DNA of 64,000 nt from Rhododendron vialii (Eukaryota; Streptophyta; Magnoliopsida; Ericales; Ericaceae), in the NCBI RefSeq assembly GCF_030253575.1, contig NC_080557.1, positions 43,104,501 to 43,168,500 on the forward strand, given 5' to 3'. The notes under the pieces are model-generated. The model did no database searches. It saw only the letters and a list, made by a program, of their open reading frames with translations, and had not been told where the DNA came from. The position numbers and the translations under genes are program-made. Below, piece after piece: positions 48,426 through 61,074 of the stretch (position 1 is the stretch's first letter; each line of letters starts with the position of its first letter).

Positions 48426-49539
48426 GAAAGAAGAAAGAAAACAGAATCTACTTTGTTTGCATTCTTCTTTCCCCTAATCGATAACTACTATTCGCCCTAA
48501 TTAATAACTCTTAGTTTGGAACTTGTGGAAGAGAAGGGAAAAGAAAGGGAGAAAATTGGAAATTTTCCTCCTCTCTTGTTTGGATTTCTATAGATAGAAG
48601 AAGAAAAAATAACAAAATGAATTCAACTTGCCTCCTATTTTCGCTCCAACTTTTCCTCTACTTTCTCTTTTAATTATTTTTCCTTTCCGCAAGTTCCAAA
48701 CAGAGCATCGCAGTATACTTTTTGGGGTTTCGCCTACCGATTTACTCAAACATATACACAAGTATACCTCAGCAACTCTGTTGAATATTCTTCAAAACTC
48801 GAAAGATAAACAAAATGAGTATAATCTGCAAGTTGAAAGCAGCAACTTGCAAAAACGTTGCTAAAACGCCTTTGCCGGGAATCGAAGCTGGGCCAGCCTC
48901 ATGACAGGCAGGACCATCAAACTCTTAACAGTCCATTTGGCGGGCAGAAAAGGGAAGGGGTACAAGGGCCTTGGGGGATAAGCTATTTCAAGACCGTCTT
49001 ATCGACATACACTCCACCCTGAGATAGGCTTATCTGGGTGGACATAATTACCGGCGTGCTCCTTAAATTTCTCAAAACCTTTTTTGTATTGACATCGAAA
49101 GGGGTAACTAAGTAAATTATCACATTATTTCTGTATCCACCCACTCTTATCCATCCATTTCAACTACACCAAACAAACCACTTCTTAGTTAATCCATGTT
49201 CTTAACTAATTCTCTATTGTAACATATTCACATACTATCTACTCTTCTTCTTTGTCTCAAAAAGTACGCAATACATTGGGACATAAGGAAATTAAGGCTC
49301 AGCCCAAAGTCAGAAGGTCTAATTCTTTTATAAATTTTTGGTACCATCGATGCAATTTAGGGTTGGTTCATTCAAATTTCCAAGGAAATTCCCTACAAAA
49401 GGACCGGCACACCCTTTGGGAGTAGACCATAGTTATTACTAGTTAGTTACGTCTAAACTTTGAACGGATTTAAAAGTGGAAGAAAGTACGGGAAATGCAA
49501 CTCTCGCTTTTTCCAATTAGTTGGAAACCAACGGAATAA
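48426..49539. other. Intergenic region
   Basis: I see no gene here. The first part lies upstream of the GT4 gene. The rest is AT-rich and leads into the duplicated COPT block. Confidence 0.35.
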
Positions 49540-49901
49540 TTTTGTTCATCCTCTTCGGAGGATAGTGAACATTATCCTCCATGTGATTGGTGGAAATTGA
49601 GTGGGCCTACGGAATCAATACACTATTTTGGTAATAATGAGGTTTTTTTTTTTTTGGTGGAACCCGCAGAATTTCTATCAATCCCCGGGAAAGTAATGTT
49701 TACCTTCTTTAGAGGAGGGTGTACAAAAAGCTGATGACACTGTCCATGATATGTTGTGTTTAGGAAAAACTCTAATAAGATGTTTAATATTGTTGAATTG
49801 TTTAATACTTGTATTTTATTTCTTGAAATATATGTGGTTATGTCAAAGTATGAGACATAGAGGTGAGAGTTAGCTATTGAGTTTAATTGCTCACGATGTT
49901 A

Positions 49902-50134
49902 CTCCCTCCGTTCTAAAATGAGTGAACTTTTTGAAAAAGTTTGTCGTTTTCAATTGTTTATAGATTTTAAAATGAGTGTTAAAAAATATGTAATACGGAT
50001 CTTGTTTGATAAATTTTAATTAGTTATATTAAACAAAGTTTTCAAAATCACATAAACTTCATAAATCGAGAGATATAAGTATTTTAAAATAATACGGAAT
50101 CTCAACAATGTCACTCATTTTGGAACCGATGGAG
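49902..50134. mobile_element. Stowaway MITE in copy A
   Basis: The ends CTCCCTCCGTTCTAAAATGA and TCATTTTGGAACCGATGGAG are inverted, with TA on both sides (49900-49901, 50135-50136). The paralogous site in copy B (near 53023, GGTTACATTTTT) is empty. Confidence 0.9.
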
Positions 50135-50938
50135 TACATTTTTGTGGCCTTAACATGTAATGCCAAAATTTGGTGAAGAATAGGGACAATTTACCAGCTA
50201 GCGGAGCAACGAAGTACGGTGCTGAGCTTGGTTGAGGATGAGGAAGAAGGACACAAAGAGGAGTAGATTTACTATAGTACCCTCCCCTTTAATTTAAATA
50301 AATGTAATTCGGATAGGGAGACAATTCGGTTTATAAAGACTTATCCGTCCTTATTTTATTTAATCAATATAATACTTAGTTTAATTTTATTAAATTAACA
50401 TTTTCAAACGTTGGGACGTTACAAGGAGAGACAGAAAGCTCCCTCCACCTCCCACTGGGCTGTTGAACCTCTTGATCTATGGGCCCAACTAGGTAATTGG
50501 GCGATGACTATTAATCCGGCCCACTACATTTTCAATTTCTTGGTGTAAGTAATGTTGTATATGCTAATGATAAATGTATTGTTCCTTTTAGGTCAATTAT
50601 TTATACATGACAAATATATTACTCTCCTTTTTTTTTAAATCAATTCTTAGCAACATACATATTACTCTTTTGATTTTTTTGAAAGCAATATTTAGCTTCT
50701 AATATTTAATTATGTTTGATTTCAATACAGTTTACGTTCTCTCACTACCATATTGTATATTACGAATTTTCTATTAGTATGATAAAAAAAAATCCAAAAA
50801 AACCTTGTGAAAAAGTCGTACATGGGGCTAATTAACAATACTAATCGAAAATCTTACCATCATCAAGATTTCTTGATCAGTAATGAACATTGACTAATTA
50901 ACAAGACCAACCGAAAAACTTACCATCATCAGGATTTC

Positions 50939-51070
50939 GGGAAAATGACGGTCCAGGACGTATTTTGATAATTAATACCTGCCAAGGACATGCTGAGAAC
51001 ATTTGTTAATGCTGAAAATATCCTTGGAGGATATTAATTATCAAACATGTCCTTAGCCGTCATTTTCCCC
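50939..51070. mobile_element. hAT-type MITE (GGGAAAATGACGG family) in copy A
   Basis: AGGATTTC lies on both sides (50931-50938, 51071-51078). The ends are GGGAAAATGACGG and CCGTCATTTTCCCC; 132 bp. A second member sits at a different site in copy B (53659-53791). Confidence 0.88.
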
Positions 51071-51466
51071 AGGATTTCCTGATCAGTAATGAATGTTGCC
51101 TAATTAACAACACCAATGAAAAAACTCACCATCATCAGAAATTGAACGTTAACTAATTAACAACTCTAATAAAATATCTTACCATCATCAAGATATAGTC
51201 CTCAATAATAAAAGTTGACTGAACAAGCCTATCTGTATAAAAAAAAACTAGTAATTTTAGGCACGGCACAATACTTTCTAAACATAATCGTTCGATATTC
51301 TACATACAGCGAACAGTTTCTACACACAGTTGTGCCCGAAAATTATGTTTTAAAGTTGTGTGTAGACTTTCCAGCAAATACTAAATGGTGGTGATTTTCA
51401 CGTTTCTTTTTTAATCCGTAGTCCTTTTTTGTTTTTATACACATGAATATCTTGCACCTCTTTCAA

Positions 51467-51700
51467 AATTCCTCCGTCCCAATTTATTTGTCTAATTTTT
51501 TGGAACGCAATTTTTTAGGGAACATAATGATTACACTTAAAAAAAATTTAACTTTTCAATATTACCCTTCTAACATTTTTAAAAGTTACTTTATATATTT
51601 GAATAAAGCAAGGAGAAAAATGACATTTAGTTCATTAAAAGTCAAATAAACAAACTTATGTGACGTGGAAAAGTCTAAAAGTGGGCAAACAAATCAGAAT
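51467..51700. mobile_element. Probable Stowaway-like MITE in copy A
   Basis: CTCCGTCCCAATTTATTTGTC is a classic left end. The right end (GTGGGCAAACAAATC) is diverged. The paralogous region of copy B lacks this stretch, which supports an insertion. Confidence 0.5.
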
Positions 51701-51909
51701 AAAGAAAATATATTTTTTCACACATTCGAGAGCAACATTGTAAAATCACGATGGAGACAAAAAAAAAATACTTGCATGAAGTAGTTGTGAACTATAAGAA
51801 GTGGAGTGTAAAAATAATTTTCCTACCTAAATTTGTTTTCGTCTCCTTAAGAACAGTCTCCCCTCTTGCCACCGAGTCTCTCCCAGACTCCCACCCCCAC
51901 ACATTTCCT

Positions 51910-51942
51910 GGAGAGAGAGAGAGAGAGAAAGAGAGAGAATCA
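51910..51942 (+). promoter_or_regulatory. GA-repeat leader of COPT copy A
   Basis: A GAGAGA tract runs to just before the start codon (AATCAATGG). The same tract precedes COPT copy B (55550-55578). GA repeats of this kind in plant leaders are known binding sites of BPC proteins; the role here is inferred. Confidence 0.45.
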
Positions 51943-52386
51943 ATGGAGGGAATGGACGTCATGCCTCCGTCGTCATCGTCTGCGAACGGCACCAACGAAA
52001 TTATGATGCACATGACCTTCTTCTGGGGCAAAAACGCCGAGATCCTCTTCTCGGGCTGGCCCGGAACCAATTCGGGTATGTATGCTGTGGCCCTCATGTT
52101 CGTCTTCGTCCTTTCCCTCCTCGTCGAGTGGCTCTCCCACGGCAACCTCATAAAAGACGGGTCGAACCAGGTCAGCGTCGGGTTGGTCCAGACGCTCATC
52201 CACGCGATTCGGGTCGGGCTGGCGTACATGTTGATGCTCGCCGTGATGTCGTTCAACGGCGGCGTTTTCGTCGCGGCTGTGGCTGGGCACGCGTTGGGGT
52301 TCTTCTTGTTTGGGAGTAAGGCTTTGAAGAAGGCGGTGCCGACGCCGTCAAATGGGAAGACGTCGGATGTTCCTCTTGAAATATGA
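51943..52386 (+). CDS. COPT (Ctr-type) copper transporter
   Basis: The gene encodes 147 residues in one exon, a Ctr-family Cu+ channel subunit that works as a trimer, usually at the plasma membrane. The N-terminus has the Met/His copper-collecting part (MEGMDVMP, MMHMTFFWG). Three membrane spans follow: about 43-63, about 88-108 with the copper-filter MxxxM (MLAVM), and about 110-130 with the trimer-packing GxxxG (GHALG). The C-terminus is short and lacks the CxC often seen in COPT1. It resembles COPT1/2/6 and I cannot pick one. ATG at 51943 follows the GA-rich leader and a good start context (AATCAATGG); an upstream in-frame ATG at 51751 would add a non-homologous stretch and is rejected. 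It is the intact member of a tandem pair. Confidence 0.93.
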   Translation: MEGMDVMPPSSSSANGTNEIMMHMTFFWGKNAEILFSGWPGTNSGMYAVALMFVFVLSLLVEWLSHGNLIKDGSNQVSVGLVQTLIHAIRVGLAYMLMLAVMSFNGGVFVAAVAGHALGFFLFGSKALKKAVPTPSNGKTSDVPLEI

Positions 52387-52625
52387 TTTGTATGATACTC
52401 CCCCCTCTCAAAATATTTATTCAGTCTGTAAAACAGAATTTTAAAAATAATACAATTTTTATAAAAAAAAATTTAAAAGTTTTTCAATAGTAATTTACTA
52501 GACATCAATGAGTTCTAACATGAATAATTTTGTTCACTCTTCTTCAAAGAAGGTGAACAATACCTCACATGTGATTGGTGAAAATTGTGTAGAGTCCACG
52601 GAATGATCAGCACTTTTTTAATAAA

Positions 52626-52761
52626 CTCTCTTCGTCCGACTTTAAATGTCTCCTACGATTTTTCGTGCATTTTTAAACCTCAAAAAAAATATTCTATATC
52701 CTCTTCTTTTTTGTTTTCTTACACCAAATTAAAGTATTTATTTAAATTGCAACGGAGAGAG
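52626..52761. mobile_element. Stowaway-like MITE in copy B
   Basis: CTCTCTTCGTCCGACTTTAA at the left and TTAAATTGCAACGGAGAGAG at the right are inverted. TA follows on the right, while the left has AA. Copy A lacks the insert (TTTTGGTAATAATGAGG). Confidence 0.65.
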
Positions 52762-53182
52762 TAATAATGAGTTAGTTTGTGATGAAGTCCAAACAATTTC
52801 CACCAATACCAGATAGAATAATAAGACGTTGCACGATATGCTGCGTTTACCAAAAAAAAAAAAAAAAAGACTCTCATAAGACTTTGCACTTGAAAGTACG
52901 AGATGTTTAATATTGCTGAATTGTTAAATACTTGTATTTTATTTCATGAAATATTTGTGAGTTATGTTAAAGTATGGGATATAGGAATAGAAGTTAGCTG
53001 CTAAACTTAATTGTTTACGGTTACATTTTTTTGGCCCTAGCATGTTATGCCATAATTTGGCGAAGAACAAAGACAGTTTTACCAGTTGGAGGAGTACGCT
53101 GCTGACCAAAGCTTGGTTGAGGAAGGACACCAAGAGGAGTAGATTTACCATAGTACCTTCCCTTTTAATTTTAAAAATTGTA

Positions 53183-53418
53183 CTCCTTCCGTCCGGATTT
53201 AATAGTCTCCGATTCAATTCTAACCAGATAAAAAATAAGTTATATCTTTCTATTAGTAATAAATTTTATATCCAATATAAATCTTATTTGATGTATCTCA
53301 AATAGTTCTATAAGACAATATTTTTAAAATTACATAAAGCATTATAAATTATAAGATATAATCGATCGAAAAGTTGTACGAATTTTAAAAAATGACTATT
53401 AAATCCGGACGTAGAAAG
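53183..53418. mobile_element. Stowaway MITE in copy B
   Basis: The ends CTCCTTCCGTCCGGATTTAA and TTAAATCCGGACGTAGAAAG are inverted, with TA on both sides. Copy A shows the empty site (AAATGTAATTCGG near 50305). Confidence 0.9.
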
Positions 53419-53658
53419 TAATTCGGATAGCGAGACAATTCGGTTTGTAAAGACATATTTGTCCTTTCCTTTATCTAATCAAAATATTAAACTTAGTTTA
53501 ATTTTATTAAATTAACGTTTCTAAAGGGACGTTACAAAGAGAGACAGAAGGCTCCCTCCTCCACCCCCTGGGCTGTTGGGCCAGTCGATATATGGGCCCA
53601 ATCAGAAAATTAGGCTATTAATCCGGCCCACTGCATATCATTTATTGGTATGAGTCTT

Positions 53659-53791
53659 GGGAAAATGACAGCCTAGGACGTGTTTTGATAATTAATATCC
53701 GTTAAGAATATGCTAAAAATAATTATTAATACTAAAAATATCCTTAGCAAATATTAATTATAAAAACACGTCCTTAGCCGTCATTTTTCCA
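53659..53791. mobile_element. hAT-type MITE (GGGAAAATGAC family) in copy B
   Basis: TGAGTCTT lies on both sides (53651-53658, 53792-53799). The element belongs to the same family as 50939-51070 but sits at another position. Confidence 0.85.
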
Positions 53792-54885
53792 TGAGTCTTA
53801 GGGCCCAATCAGGTAAAATGGGGGCTATGACTATTAATCCGGCCAACTACATATATTCATTTTCTTGGTATGAGTAATGTTGTATATATGATAAACGTAT
53901 TGTTTCTAATTGTTCCTTTTAGGTGAATTGTTTATTTATGACGAACGTATTACTCACCTTTTTTAAAAAATCAATTCTTTTGCAACATACATATTACTCT
54001 TTTGATTTTGGTTGAAACTTGAAAGCAACATTTAGCTTTTGAATTTAATTATGTTTAATTTTATTACAGTTTACGCTCTCTCATACTATATTGTATGCTA
54101 CGAATTTCCTTTTAGTATGATAAAGAAAAAACCCCAAAAAAAATATTATGAAAAAAGTCGTACGCGGGCCTAATTGACAACACTAATCAAAAATCTTACC
54201 ATCATCAGCATTTCTTGATCAGCAATGAATGCTGACTAATTAACAGCACCAATCGAAAAACTTACCATTGTTAGATTTGAACATTGAGTAGTTAACAACA
54301 CTAACCGAAAATCTTACCATCATCAGGATTTAGTCATCCATTAAGAAAGTTGGCTAAACGAGTCTATCCATATAAAAAAAAAAATTGGAGCAAATATATA
54401 AAGAACAATAATGGGCAGACAATTATAAAACACAATTTCAGAAACAATCATGTCCGCAATCGTTCGATGCGCATTGTTCCACATTCATCGAACGGTTGAT
54501 GTACAGTTGTGCTCGGAAATTATGTTTTATAGGGGTGTGTGTAGACTTTCCTATAAATAAATGATAGTGATTTTCACATTCCTCTTTTTATCCACACTCT
54601 CCTTTTTATTTGTATCCACATAAATTTGCTATTTTACCATTTTTCAAACATCCAAAAACAACATTAAATTCACTTAAGAAGAAACATAAAAATAATGCGA
54701 ACTATAAAAAGTGGAGTATGAAAATCATTCCCCAACTGTACTCACACAGATAACTGCTCACAAATCGCGAATTGATTTTTGTGTGTGGGGCCAACTCTGA
54801 GTCTCAAACAAACAATTTGAGCCGTTCAATAAATGTAAAAAAAAATATTCAAGGGCTCCCGCTAAAAATAAACTCAATCCAATAC

Positions 54886-54970
54886 ATATAGGTGCTCGAT
54901 CCAATCATCTAACTTTTCATTCGGATTTCAAGATACAGAATTGTTAGATGATTGGATTAAACACCTATAG
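54886..54970. repeat. Small inverted repeat, arms about 28 bp
   Basis: ATAGGTGCTCGATCCAATCA followed by TCTAAC is mirrored by GTTAGATGATTGGATT followed by AAACACCTAT. Confidence 0.6.
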
Positions 54971-55021
54971 ATATCAGATTTGGCTGATTTTTCACAATAG
55001 CTCTTAAAAAAAAAAATCCAC

Positions 55022-55345
55022 TTTTTTGGTTTTGTCCTTATTTAATATTTATTTTTCGCGTTTGTTTGTTTTGCGCCAAATTTTTAACTTTTTGATTCGT
55101 CTTGTTGAGTCAAATCGGAAAAGTAAAAAAAATTTACTCTTACTCAAATATTTTAAATAATGACCACTTTTAAGTAAACTTTTTTTCACTTTTTCTACTT
55201 AAAAGTTGTCCTAATTCAAAATATTTTGATAAAAGTAAATTTTTTAATTTTCCGATTCGCTTCGTCAAGACGAATAAAAAGTTTAAAATTTTTTGGAACA
55301 AAACGAATAAACGCAAAAAAAAAAAAATTAAAAGAACAAAACTGT
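55022..55345. mobile_element. Foldback MITE remnant related to 40680-41036
   Basis: It shares CGCGTTTGTTTGTTTTGCGCC, the TTCGTCTTGTTGAGTC/GTCAAGACGAA pair and the mirrored AAAGTAAAAAAAATTTACT core with the MITE at 40680. Ends and target site are not clear. Copy A lacks it. Confidence 0.55.
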
Positions 55346-55773
55346 AATTTAAAAAAATATATATAATGAAACACTAAAATCTGTGTCCACATACTTATTG
55401 ATCATACCCCCACCTAAATTTGTCTTGTACTGCACAAACATTACTTCACTGTACGTCCCCCCAAAAACTCCTCGTCTCTCTCGTCTCCTTAAAAACGGTC
55501 CCCCCTCTTGCCACCGCGTCACTCCCACCCCCACACATTTCCTAGAGCGAGCGAGAGAGAGAGAGAGAGAGAGAATCAATGGAGGGAATGGACGTCATGC
55601 CTCCGCCGTCACCGTCTGCGAACGGCACCACCATGCTCCACCCCCACAAAATGATGATGCACATGACCTTCTTCTGGGGCAAAAACGCCGAGATCCTCTT
55701 CTCGGGCTGGCCCGGAACCAGTTCGGGCATGTACGCTGTGGCCCTCATGTTCGTCTTCGTCCTAGGGCTGTCC

Positions 55774-55930
55774 ATCGGGCGGATTTGGCCGGATTCGGGT
55801 CGGGTCGGACCCGACCCGACATTTTTCGGGTTGGTTAAACAGCAACCCGCAACCGACCGAACTTCTGGTCGGGTTCGGGCGGGTTTGTGGTCGGGCGGGT
55901 TTGGTCGGGTCCGGTCGGGTCGTCGGATTG
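55774..55930. promoter_or_regulatory. Left subterminal repeat cluster of the hAT
   Basis: About a dozen CGGGT/ACCCG motifs, including TCGGGTCGGACCCGACCCGA, lie within 160 bp of the left end. hAT transposases bind such subterminal motifs. Confidence 0.7.
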
Positions 55931-56879
55931 GGCCATTTCAGTGGGCCTATTATTTTTGGGCCACATTCATTTTTCTGGGCTATTTTTTCCCATTTTCTTA
56001 TATATTTTGGGCTCTAAATCTCCTAAATTTGTAAGTTTCATAGCAGGCCACAAGGCCCAATGCCCTTATTTGGGCTTTCACCAAAGCCATATAAAAAAAA
56101 ATTCACTAATTACATTGGGCCGAATGGCTCAATACCCAATTTTCCAGCAATCAGCCAATCACCATTCATTCATCAGCCAAAAAGTTTTACACATTTCCAG
56201 TCAACTTCCACCAAGCCATATCAAAAAAAGTTCATTAATTGGAATTGGACATTTCCACTTTCCAGCAAGAGAACTCCCGTCAAAAAAAGTTCAAAAAAAA
56301 TTAAACATTTCCAGTAAGAGATTTCCCTGTCTTCCCTGTTTTCAGTCCACTACTAGTCTACTACATTAGTACATTCCCAGCAAGGCAGCAAGAGATTTCT
56401 AGCAAGATTAAGTTGGAAAAAAAGAAAGAAGAAACCAAACACAACCACATAGCAAAAAAAAATCAAACCAAACACAGCACACAGCCACACACCAATGAGG
56501 CAATGACCAGCCTCTCTACTCTCTAGTCTCTCCTCCCTTGTTTTTTCAACAGCCATACAACAAGTCCTAATGTTTCCAGTTCACTACTGTCTACTAGGCA
56601 AGCAATTACAACTTTACAAGTCCAAATTACAACTCCAAAGTGATTAAAAAACTACAAGTCCATAATAATTAAAAGCAACCAAACACGCACGTCCATAATT
56701 AAATAAACTAGTCCAGTAGTTGAATGTCCAAAGTGCTCCCCAATCCCATGTAAACTGACCAAACCTGTTACATAGAAAGAAAAATCACACAATTAAATTG
56801 AAAATTTCGAAGATTACAAAATAACATAATGTTAAATGTTTTACCAAGGTCCAATGTCCAAACTCCAAAGGCCCATCAC

Positions 56880-59247
56880 TCAATCCCTAGAAACTTGCGT
56901 TGCATCATCAATTGATTCAGTTTGTAAGAGTTCTGAAAAACAAAAACAAAAAACACTTAAAAGCCAATTGAATTAAACACTTAAAAACGAAATAGTAAGT
57001 AGACTAGATCAATTGAATTAAATTACCTCGTTCAAGATCTTCAACTTTATCCATAGATTGTCGAAGAGAGATTGGAACCGTGCTTAAAAGCCAATTTTGG
57101 GTGCATACAAGAGTCTCGACCATTGACGGTGAGAGTGAACTTCGAAATGGATCAAGTACGCGACCACCCGTACTAAAGGCTGATTCGGAAGCAACGGTAG
57201 ACACGGGCATAGCTAATACATCACGCGCCATTTTTGACAAGATTGGATACTTGTTGGAATTGTTCTTCCACCATACCAAGATATCAAAATCTGGATTGTC
57301 CCTACGTTCGCACAAATCCACCAAGTACTTATCTACTTCCGAGGAACAAACACTAGAATACTCTTCCTCCAAGTAAGTGTCAAATTCGCTAGCTAAATTC
57401 AAGCGACGTTCACAATCCTCATTCTCCTCCATTACTCTCGGCATTGAACTTGAACTAGACACATTTTGTCTAACTTCACCCTCTTTTTCATAAAAATCAT
57501 ACAACTTGTTCAAAACATCCTTCACTTGTTTCTCCATTTTCTCACCCACCGCCTTTCCTTTGGATCTTGTATAGCAAAATTTCACCAACCTTAACTTATA
57601 TCGGGGATCAAGTGCCACCGCCACATAAAGTAAGGGATTAAATTTCTCTACATCCCCCCAATACGTCTCAAATTTTCTCTTCATTTCAATTGCCATCTTA
57701 GACATAAAAGAATCTCGGCTGAGAATTGATTCATTTATACGGGTATCAACCTCAAACAACTCATGAAAGAACACATTGGATGTGACAAAAAGAGAAGCTG
57801 AAAATTTCTTGGTTGCATCATAGAAAAGTTTCAAGAATGTAACAAACAACCCACAATTCTTCCAATCAAGCTTGTTTGGGACAGTTGCTTGTCTTGGAGT
57901 TGGAACCCTATGGCTATGGCTCCCACTTTGGTCACCCTCACCCTCCAATGACAAATCCTCATCGCCTTCTTTTATGCCAAAGAATTTTATGAAATTACTG
58001 TCTTCCTCCCCCATTCTTTGGAATGCCTTCTCAAACTTGATGGCTACTTCTAACATTAAGTAAGTGGAATTCCATCGCGTACACACATCAAGACACACAG
58101 TTTGTTTCGATTTAATTTTCTCCTTCTCCACACACTTCTTGAAAGTCTCCATTCTTTGTGGAGAAGATCTCACATATCTCACAACATCACGAACACGCAA
58201 AATAGATTCACTCATATCTTTCAACCCCTCAACGACAATAAGATTCAAAATGTGTGCACAACATCGCATATGCATATATTCATGACCCGAGACAGTCCTT
58301 TTCCAATCCATTGTTTTTCTTTTCAAGTACTCAATAGCCGTGCCATTCGAACTAGCATTATCTACCGTCATTGTAAAAATACCATCAACATTCCACTCAA
58401 GCAATAATGACTCAATTTTCTTGCCTATTGTAGCTCCCTTATGATCTTCAATTTGACAAAAGTTTAAGATTCTCTTTTGCAACTTCCAATCATCATCAAT
58501 GAAGTGTGCAGTCAAACACATATAGTTAAGGTTTTGAATTGATGTCCATGTATCAGTCGTGAGGCAAATCCTACGGCCCTTTAATAATTTTTTCAATTTT
58601 CCCTTCTCGTAGTCTTTAATTGCAACCACCTCTCTAGTAATTGTTTGGCGAGAAGGGACCGGTGTGAACTTCGGTTGCATGACCTTACAAAATTTTCTGA
58701 ACCCAATCCCCTCAACAAACCTAAACGGTAGTTCATCAATAATCACCATTTCTGCAAGAGCTTTCTTACACTCTTTAAAAGAAAATACACTTGTCACAAC
58801 ATCAACACCGCCCCCCTCGTTGACTTTGAATGCAAGGTTTTGTTGTCCATGTTGGTCTTTAAGAGGATATAACGGGCAAACGGGGATGTGAGCTTTCAAA
58901 TTACTAACGCCATGTTTTTTACTATCAGCCGCATATCGTTTCTTGCAATAGTTACACTCACCCCATGTATCATTGCCCTCTACTATTTTTTCGAAGTGAT
59001 CCCAGGCAGGAGATCGATGTCGATCTTTTTTTGGCTTAGGGCCTTTGGGAATTTGTGGTGGAAACTTTCTTTTATTGGTTTTTCTCCTAACTTGATTTAC
59101 TTTTTGTACCGTATCATCTTCAACATTGACAACATCGGCAAGGGTAGTCACAGCAGGATTAGGATTACCTTGAAGTTCAAGTTCTTCGATATCAACAACA
59201 TCATCCTCAAGTTCCCCCCCAGGATGGAAATCAAAAACTGGCTCCAT
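56880..59247 (-). CDS. hAT transposase, RICESLEEPER-like (BED finger, hAT C-terminal domain)
   Basis: The main frame runs from ATG at 59247, after an acceptor (TTTTAG) that implies a 5' intron, to a stop at 57004, about 747 residues. Seen in order: an acidic N-terminus, a basic patch, a BED zinc finger (about 79-124, CNYC ... HIPVC), an RNase H-like core with the first Asp in LTTDTW (about 232) and the second in TVDNAS (about 296), the CCAHILN motif, and the hAT dimerisation region with the third acid in ASESAFS (about 688). Near the end, GAG|GTAATT is a good donor and TTTTTCAG at 56935-56933 an acceptor. Splicing would replace the last codons with ELLQTESIDDATQVSRD and a stop at 56880. No frameshift or internal stop is seen, so it looks functional. 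Confidence 0.92.
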
Positions 59248-59396
59248 CACCTAAAACAAACAAAAGTGATGATCAGATGGTTTTATCAGTTAAATTTAAA
59301 AAAGGGAAACATAGCATTTGAAAAGCAAAATTCTATGTATATATAGTATTTGCAACTTTGCATGTCTAATCCAAAAAGTTCTACATGTGTGCTGTT

Positions 59397-59745
59397 GGTG
59401 ATCGAGAAGCCAACCACACTACACTAAAACCTAATAGAAGAAAAGTACCACAAATGTACCAGACGGAACATCTAGCTAGGAACTAACTAGCAGACTAATA
59501 CACAACAACAACAGCAACAACAACAGCAGCAGCAGCAGCAACAACAATAACAATAATAACAATAACAGTTGGCGATCGAGAAGTCAACCACACTGCACTA
59601 AAACCTAATACAAGAAAAGTAACACAAATGTACCAGACAGAACATCTAGCTAGGAACTAACTAGCAGATTGATACACAACAACAACAATAACAACAACAA
59701 CAACAATAGCAGCAGCAGCCAGCAGCAACAACAACAACAACGGCA
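59397..59745. repeat. 174 bp tandem duplication with CAA/CAG repeats in the transposase leader
   Basis: The block starting GGTGATCGAGAAG at 59397 recurs at 59571 with few changes. Each copy ends in a (CAA)n/(CAG)n run. It lies upstream of the transposase ATG, probably in its 5' intron or leader. Confidence 0.8.
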
Positions 59746-59829
59746 CATCCGAAACTGCAAAATAACATCCCTATTCCAGCAATTGCAATATTTCCAACTT
59801 AATTGTAGCATTCCAATTCCTTGAACCAT

Positions 59830-60605
59830 CAAATAAAAGTAGTACTATAATTAAAAATTGGAGCAGATTCTTATGCACTGTCACGTGCATAGCTTCACAC
59901 ATTGCGCTTTGTGCTTGACAATAATACTCTCCCCGCAAAGCATCGACGAACTACCAACAGCTATGACAGCAGCCAAGAAACCAATAGCACACCACACATG
60001 CAGCTATATAAAATTTAACTTTCAGCATTGCGCTTAAAGTTGATCCAAGCACACCGGGAAATTAAGCAGTTCAAATTTTTTGATCAGAGAGTCTGTCCGA
60101 GTGGTCGAAAATCTAAAGCCTCTCGTAGTTCTCTGTTCCTAGTGATAGTAGTTTGGTATCGCCTGCATTTCTCTCTACTGCTAAAATCTATACTATTTTG
60201 TAAAGGGAGGAGAGCAACGTTTCAGCTTGGACAGCAGTTGCCAGTTACGAAACTGGCTCACATTTTCGATTTTTAAAATTACCCACAGCTTTTCATTTGC
60301 ACAAGAATCGCGTGAGTCCCGGGCGCTAGTATATACTAACACAAAACGAGAATAACAAGACAAAATGTAATAGGAAACTATAAACCCAAGAAACGAAAAC
60401 ACAAGCAGTTAAATTCTTTGATCAGAGAGTCTGAGAGAGAGACGTACCAAATTTACTGATTTAGGCGTCGATCGGCTGTGAACGAGAACAAGAGAGTGGA
60501 CTGTGGAGATCGGAGAATCTGGAGATCTAGAAAAAACTTAACAGTTAAAAAATGAAATCATATAAAATCTTCAAAACTGTGGAGACTGCTCAGACCGGAG
60601 AGCAG

Positions 60606-60643
<38 letters not shown>

Positions 60644-61074
60644 GAGAGACTCAGAGACGTACCACGGTCCACGGTACCAGTTACAACGGTACCAGAGTGG
60701 CAGAGTGTCGATCGGCTGCAAGATCGGGTGGAGTGGACTGTGGAGAGCAGGAGAGGAGAGGACTGGCCGGAGAATCGGAGATCTGGTCGCCGGTCGGAGA
60801 GAGTGGGGTGGGGCTGGGTGGTGTGGGGTGGGGGTGGGGGTGGCCGGGTGGGGTGGGGCTGGGTGGCGTACTGGCGTGGGGTGGGGGTGGCCGGGTGGGG
60901 TGGGCCGTGGGTGTCGGGCCTGTCGGCAGAGAGGGAGATCGAGACTGAGGTCTGAGGCAGTGAGAGTCGTGAGACCAGAAGGAGAACTGGAGAAGGCAGA
61001 ACTCAGCCCTAAGTGAAGACTGAAATGAGAAAAGAAATCCCTAATTTTTTGCTTTTATAGTACTTTAATAATTC
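59830..61074 (-). other. 5' leader and promoter side of the transposase gene
   Basis: The stretch contains a GA run (60606-60652) and a very G-rich block on the + strand (60785-60930, GGGTGGGGTGGGG). Open frames across the G-rich block are low-complexity artefacts. One or more non-coding first exons of the transposase gene probably lie here, but I cannot fix their borders. Confidence 0.45.

Larger units (their letters stand above)
49540..52527 (+). repeat. Segmental duplication, copy A (intact COPT gene)
   Basis: The block begins AATAATTTTGTTC...ATGTGATTGGTG and aligns through its length with 52528 onward. Shared landmarks include GACAATTCGGTTT, GGGACGTTACAA, TGGGCCCAA and the COPT gene itself. 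Copy A carries at least two MITEs missing from copy B. Confidence 0.85.

Noticed and set aside
51751-51942. Upstream in-frame ATG that would extend COPT copy A by 64 residues
   Set aside because: The extension crosses the GA-rich leader, is absent from COPT proteins and is not kept in copy B.
60552-61016. Open frames of up to 154 codons over the GA and GGGTGGGG tracts
   Set aside because: Low-complexity composition in several frames at once; the stretch is the leader side of the minus-strand transposase gene.
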